Source of the DNA: an uncultured Clostridium sp.
GTDB lineage: Bacteria; Bacillota; Clostridia; Clostridiales; Clostridiaceae
DNA: 53,681 nt
NCBI RefSeq assembly: GCF_947072515.1
Contig: NZ_CAMTIG010000024.1
Coordinates: 1-53,681 of the forward strand
Reading direction: 5' to 3'
Positions 52,162 through 53,681 of the stretch are shown in pieces (position 1 is the stretch's first letter; every line of letters begins with the position of its first letter). Both the position numbers and the translations under genes were made by a program. The notes beneath the pieces were generated by a model. It saw only the letters and a program-made list of their open reading frames with translations, did no database searches and was not told the origin of the DNA.

Positions 52162-53535
52162 ATGAGAAGGAAAAAAATTGATGTATTAATTAAAGGTGCA
52201 GTGGGAGTAAGTTTGGCAGCATCACTTATAGTGGGTGGAACTAATATCAAAGCAGAAGCAAATGAAGTTGCCAATACAACAGTTACAAACATAAGTATAA
52301 CTACAGGAAGTGTTAGAAATACTTCAAGGAACATAGTTAGTGGAGCTACTGCTAGTGTAGATGAAATGAGAGAATGGGCGAGAAGTAAGGGAGCAACAGA
52401 AACTTTTATTTCTTTAGCGCAAAAATATGTAGATTTAGCCGGAAGTCATGGTGGAATAAATCCAGTAATGGCATATGTACAATCAGCTGTTGAAACAGGT
52501 TATGGAAAATTTGGTGGAGTTTTAAATGAAAGTTATAATAATCCTTGTGGATTAAAAACTAAAGACGGTGGAAGTAATAGTGATCCAAATGCTCATCAAA
52601 GATTTGATTCTTGGGAGGATGGAGTAAGTGCTCATTTAGATCACTTAGCTCTTTATGCAGGAGTTAGTGGATACCCAAGAGCAGATACAAAAGATCCAAG
52701 ACATTTTCCAAGCATATTTGGAAAAGCAAAAACAGTAAGTGGATTATCAGGAACATGGGCGACTGATAAAGAGTATGGAAATAAAATATCAAGACTAATG
52801 AGTGAAATAGAAAAATCAGATGGGAATAATGAAGAAGTTAAGCCACCAGTAAAACCAGAAGAACCAACGCCACCACCAGTAGAAGGTGGAAAAACAGGAA
52901 CGGTAACAGCATCAAGCTTAAATGTAAGAAGTGGTGCAGGAACTGGATATAAGGTAATTGGTTCATTAAAAAATGGAGCTAAAGTAACAGTAGTAGAAAC
53001 TAAAAATGGATGGCATAAAATAAAATATGGAAGTGGATATGGATATATTAGTTCTGACTATGTAAAATTCACATCAGGAGAAACTACAAATCCAGGCCCA
53101 ACTAACCCAGGACCAATAAATCCAGGAACAAGCTCAAAAACAGGAACAGTAACAGCATCAAGTTTAAATGTAAGAAGTGGGGCTGGAACAGGAAATAGAG
53201 TAATTGGTTCATTAAGAAATGGAGCAAAAGTAACAATAGTAGAAACTAAAAATGGATGGCATAAAATAAAGTTTGGAAGTGGATATGGATATATCAGTTC
53301 TGACTATATAAAAGTAACTGGTGGTTCAACATCAGGAGGGGGAAGCAGTTCAAGTGCTACTAAAACAGTAACAGCATCAAGCTTAAATGTAAGAAGTGGA
53401 GCTGGAACAGGATATAGAGTTGTAGGTTCATTAAGAAATGGAGCAAAAGTTACTGTAGTAGAAACTAAAAATGGATGGCATAAAATAAAATATGGAAATG
53501 GATATGGATACGTGTCAGCAGAATACGTAAGGTAA
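52162..53535 (+). CDS. secreted glucosaminidase with three SH3b domains
   Basis: A 457-aa secreted autolysin-like enzyme. A signal peptide (about 1-33) is followed by a Thr/Ser-rich stretch and the glucosaminidase domain (PF01832, about 80-215), with QSAVETGYGKFGG (catalytic Glu), YNNPCGLK and HQRFDSWEDGVSAHLDHLAL. Three bacterial SH3 domains then follow (about 247-305, 327-385, 403-457), each TVTASSLNVRSGAGTG....VIGSL.NGAKV, joined by Pro-rich (PPVKPEEPTPPP, NPGPTNPGP) and Gly/Ser linkers. It should cleave glycan strands of peptidoglycan. The ATG at 52162 follows GGGGG by 11 bases; the in-frame GTG at 52144 has no site. It is followed by a terminator. Confidence 0.92.
   Translation: MRRKKIDVLIKGAVGVSLAASLIVGGTNIKAEANEVANTTVTNISITTGSVRNTSRNIVSGATASVDEMREWARSKGATETFISLAQKYVDLAGSHGGINPVMAYVQSAVETGYGKFGGVLNESYNNPCGLKTKDGGSNSDPNAHQRFDSWEDGVSAHLDHLALYAGVSGYPRADTKDPRHFPSIFGKAKTVSGLSGTWATDKEYGNKISRLMSEIEKSDGNNEEVKPPVKPEEPTPPPVEGGKTGTVTASSLNVRSGAGTGYKVIGSLKNGAKVTVVETKNGWHKIKYGSGYGYISSDYVKFTSGETTNPGPTNPGPINPGTSSKTGTVTASSLNVRSGAGTGNRVIGSLRNGAKVTIVETKNGWHKIKFGSGYGYISSDYIKVTGGSTSGGGSSSSATKTVTASSLNVRSGAGTGYRVVGSLRNGAKVTVVETKNGWHKIKYGNGYGYVSAEYVR
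52905..53535 (+). repeat. three near-identical SH3b coding repeats
   Basis: Units at about 52902-53066, 53145-53311 and 53370-53535 share long near-identical DNA such as ACAGCATCAAG(C/T)TTAAATG and GAAACTAAAAATGGATGGCA. The high DNA identity points to recent duplication or gene conversion. Confidence 0.85.
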
Positions 53536-53540
53536 CACTG

Positions 53541-53575
53541 GAAAAAGGCTGGCTTAGAAAAGTTAGCCTTTTTCT
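53541..53575 (+). terminator. terminator of the glucosaminidase gene
   Basis: A 10-bp stem, GAAAAAGGCT/AGCCTTTTTC (53541-53550 with 53565-53574), with a T-rich right arm. Confidence 0.85.
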
Positions 53576-53681
53576 TGATTTAAAAGAAAAATTGAGTGGG
53601 AACAAAAATGTCCAAAACATACCCTGGGCACAATGCTATCAACTTAAGAAAAAAACACTGAAAAATCTATAAATTTTCAGT
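53576..53681. other. non-coding right edge with inverted repeat
   Basis: No gene visible in the last 106 bases. ACTGAAAA/TTTTCAGT (53657-53664 with 53674-53681) forms an 8-bp inverted repeat ending exactly at the window edge. The sequence before it (CCCTGGGCACAATGCTATCA) is less AT-rich than its surroundings and could be the edge of a repeat or mobile element. Confidence 0.3.

Overview
The window looks like chromosome from a low-GC, Gram-positive, spore-forming anaerobe of the Clostridium sensu stricto group (C. perfringens-like; species not provable from sequence alone). The evidence is the very AT-rich composition, strong AGGAGG-type ribosome sites, extended -10 promoters, TTG/GTG starts, a dlt operon for teichoic-acid D-alanylation, and a secreted amidase carrying ChW repeats (clostridial hydrophobic repeats with a conserved W). 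No rRNA, tRNA, CRISPR array, prophage or intact insertion sequence was recognised.

Layout. (1) 1-2.5 kb: a minus-strand pair (internally duplicated DUF1576-type membrane protein plus a small overlapping partner) diverging from a TIM-barrel protein. (2) 2.5-10.3 kb: a lysine riboswitch with its own terminator controlling lysA, then two signal peptidases I, FtsH with a long charged tail, and a HelD-type helicase. (3) 10.4-17.9 kb: a tandem P-loop ATPase on the minus strand, a polar amino-acid ABC importer with an ArgR-like operator over its promoter, a CDF metal exporter with Mn-type motifs, an XRE regulator with its membrane partner, and an M18 aminopeptidase. (4) 18.1-25.8 kb: one giant gene for a cyclic beta-1,2-glucan synthase (GT84 + middle cyclisation region + GH94). 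(5) 25.8-31 kb: a long non-coding stretch with a candidate small RNA, then dltD-dltX-dltA-dltB-dltC; dltX (48 aa) is a tiny gene overlapping the end of dltD. (6) 31-38 kb: assorted genes: a small Ser/Thr/Asn-rich protein, an AAA_28-like NTPase, a Rpn/PDDEXK_2 nuclease, CutC, two tandem paralogous membrane-anchored proteins, and PrfC. (7) 38-53.6 kb: a complete-looking Wzx/Wzy surface polysaccharide operon (priming transferase, GDP-mannose pyrophosphorylase, four glycosyltransferases, polymerase, the four dTDP-L-rhamnose genes, flippase), followed by two secreted peptidoglycan hydrolases: an amidase with six ChW repeats and a glucosaminidase with three SH3b domains.

How it fits together. Much of the window serves the cell envelope: protein export (two signal peptidases), membrane protein quality control (FtsH), teichoic-acid charge (dlt), a soluble glucan (cyclic beta-1,2-glucan), a rhamnose/mannose-containing polysaccharide, and wall hydrolases directly downstream. 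I do not see one clear-cut new defence or biosynthetic system. The best candidates for under-described biology are the tandem paralogues at 34.1-36.1 kb (duplicated with their promoters), the duplicated DUF1576 protein with its overlapping partner, the candidate small RNA near 26.05 kb, the hairpin between ribosome site and start codon at 1.82 kb, and the glucan synthase. Several start codons were moved from the longest open frame to the one best placed relative to a ribosome site; the reasons are given per gene.
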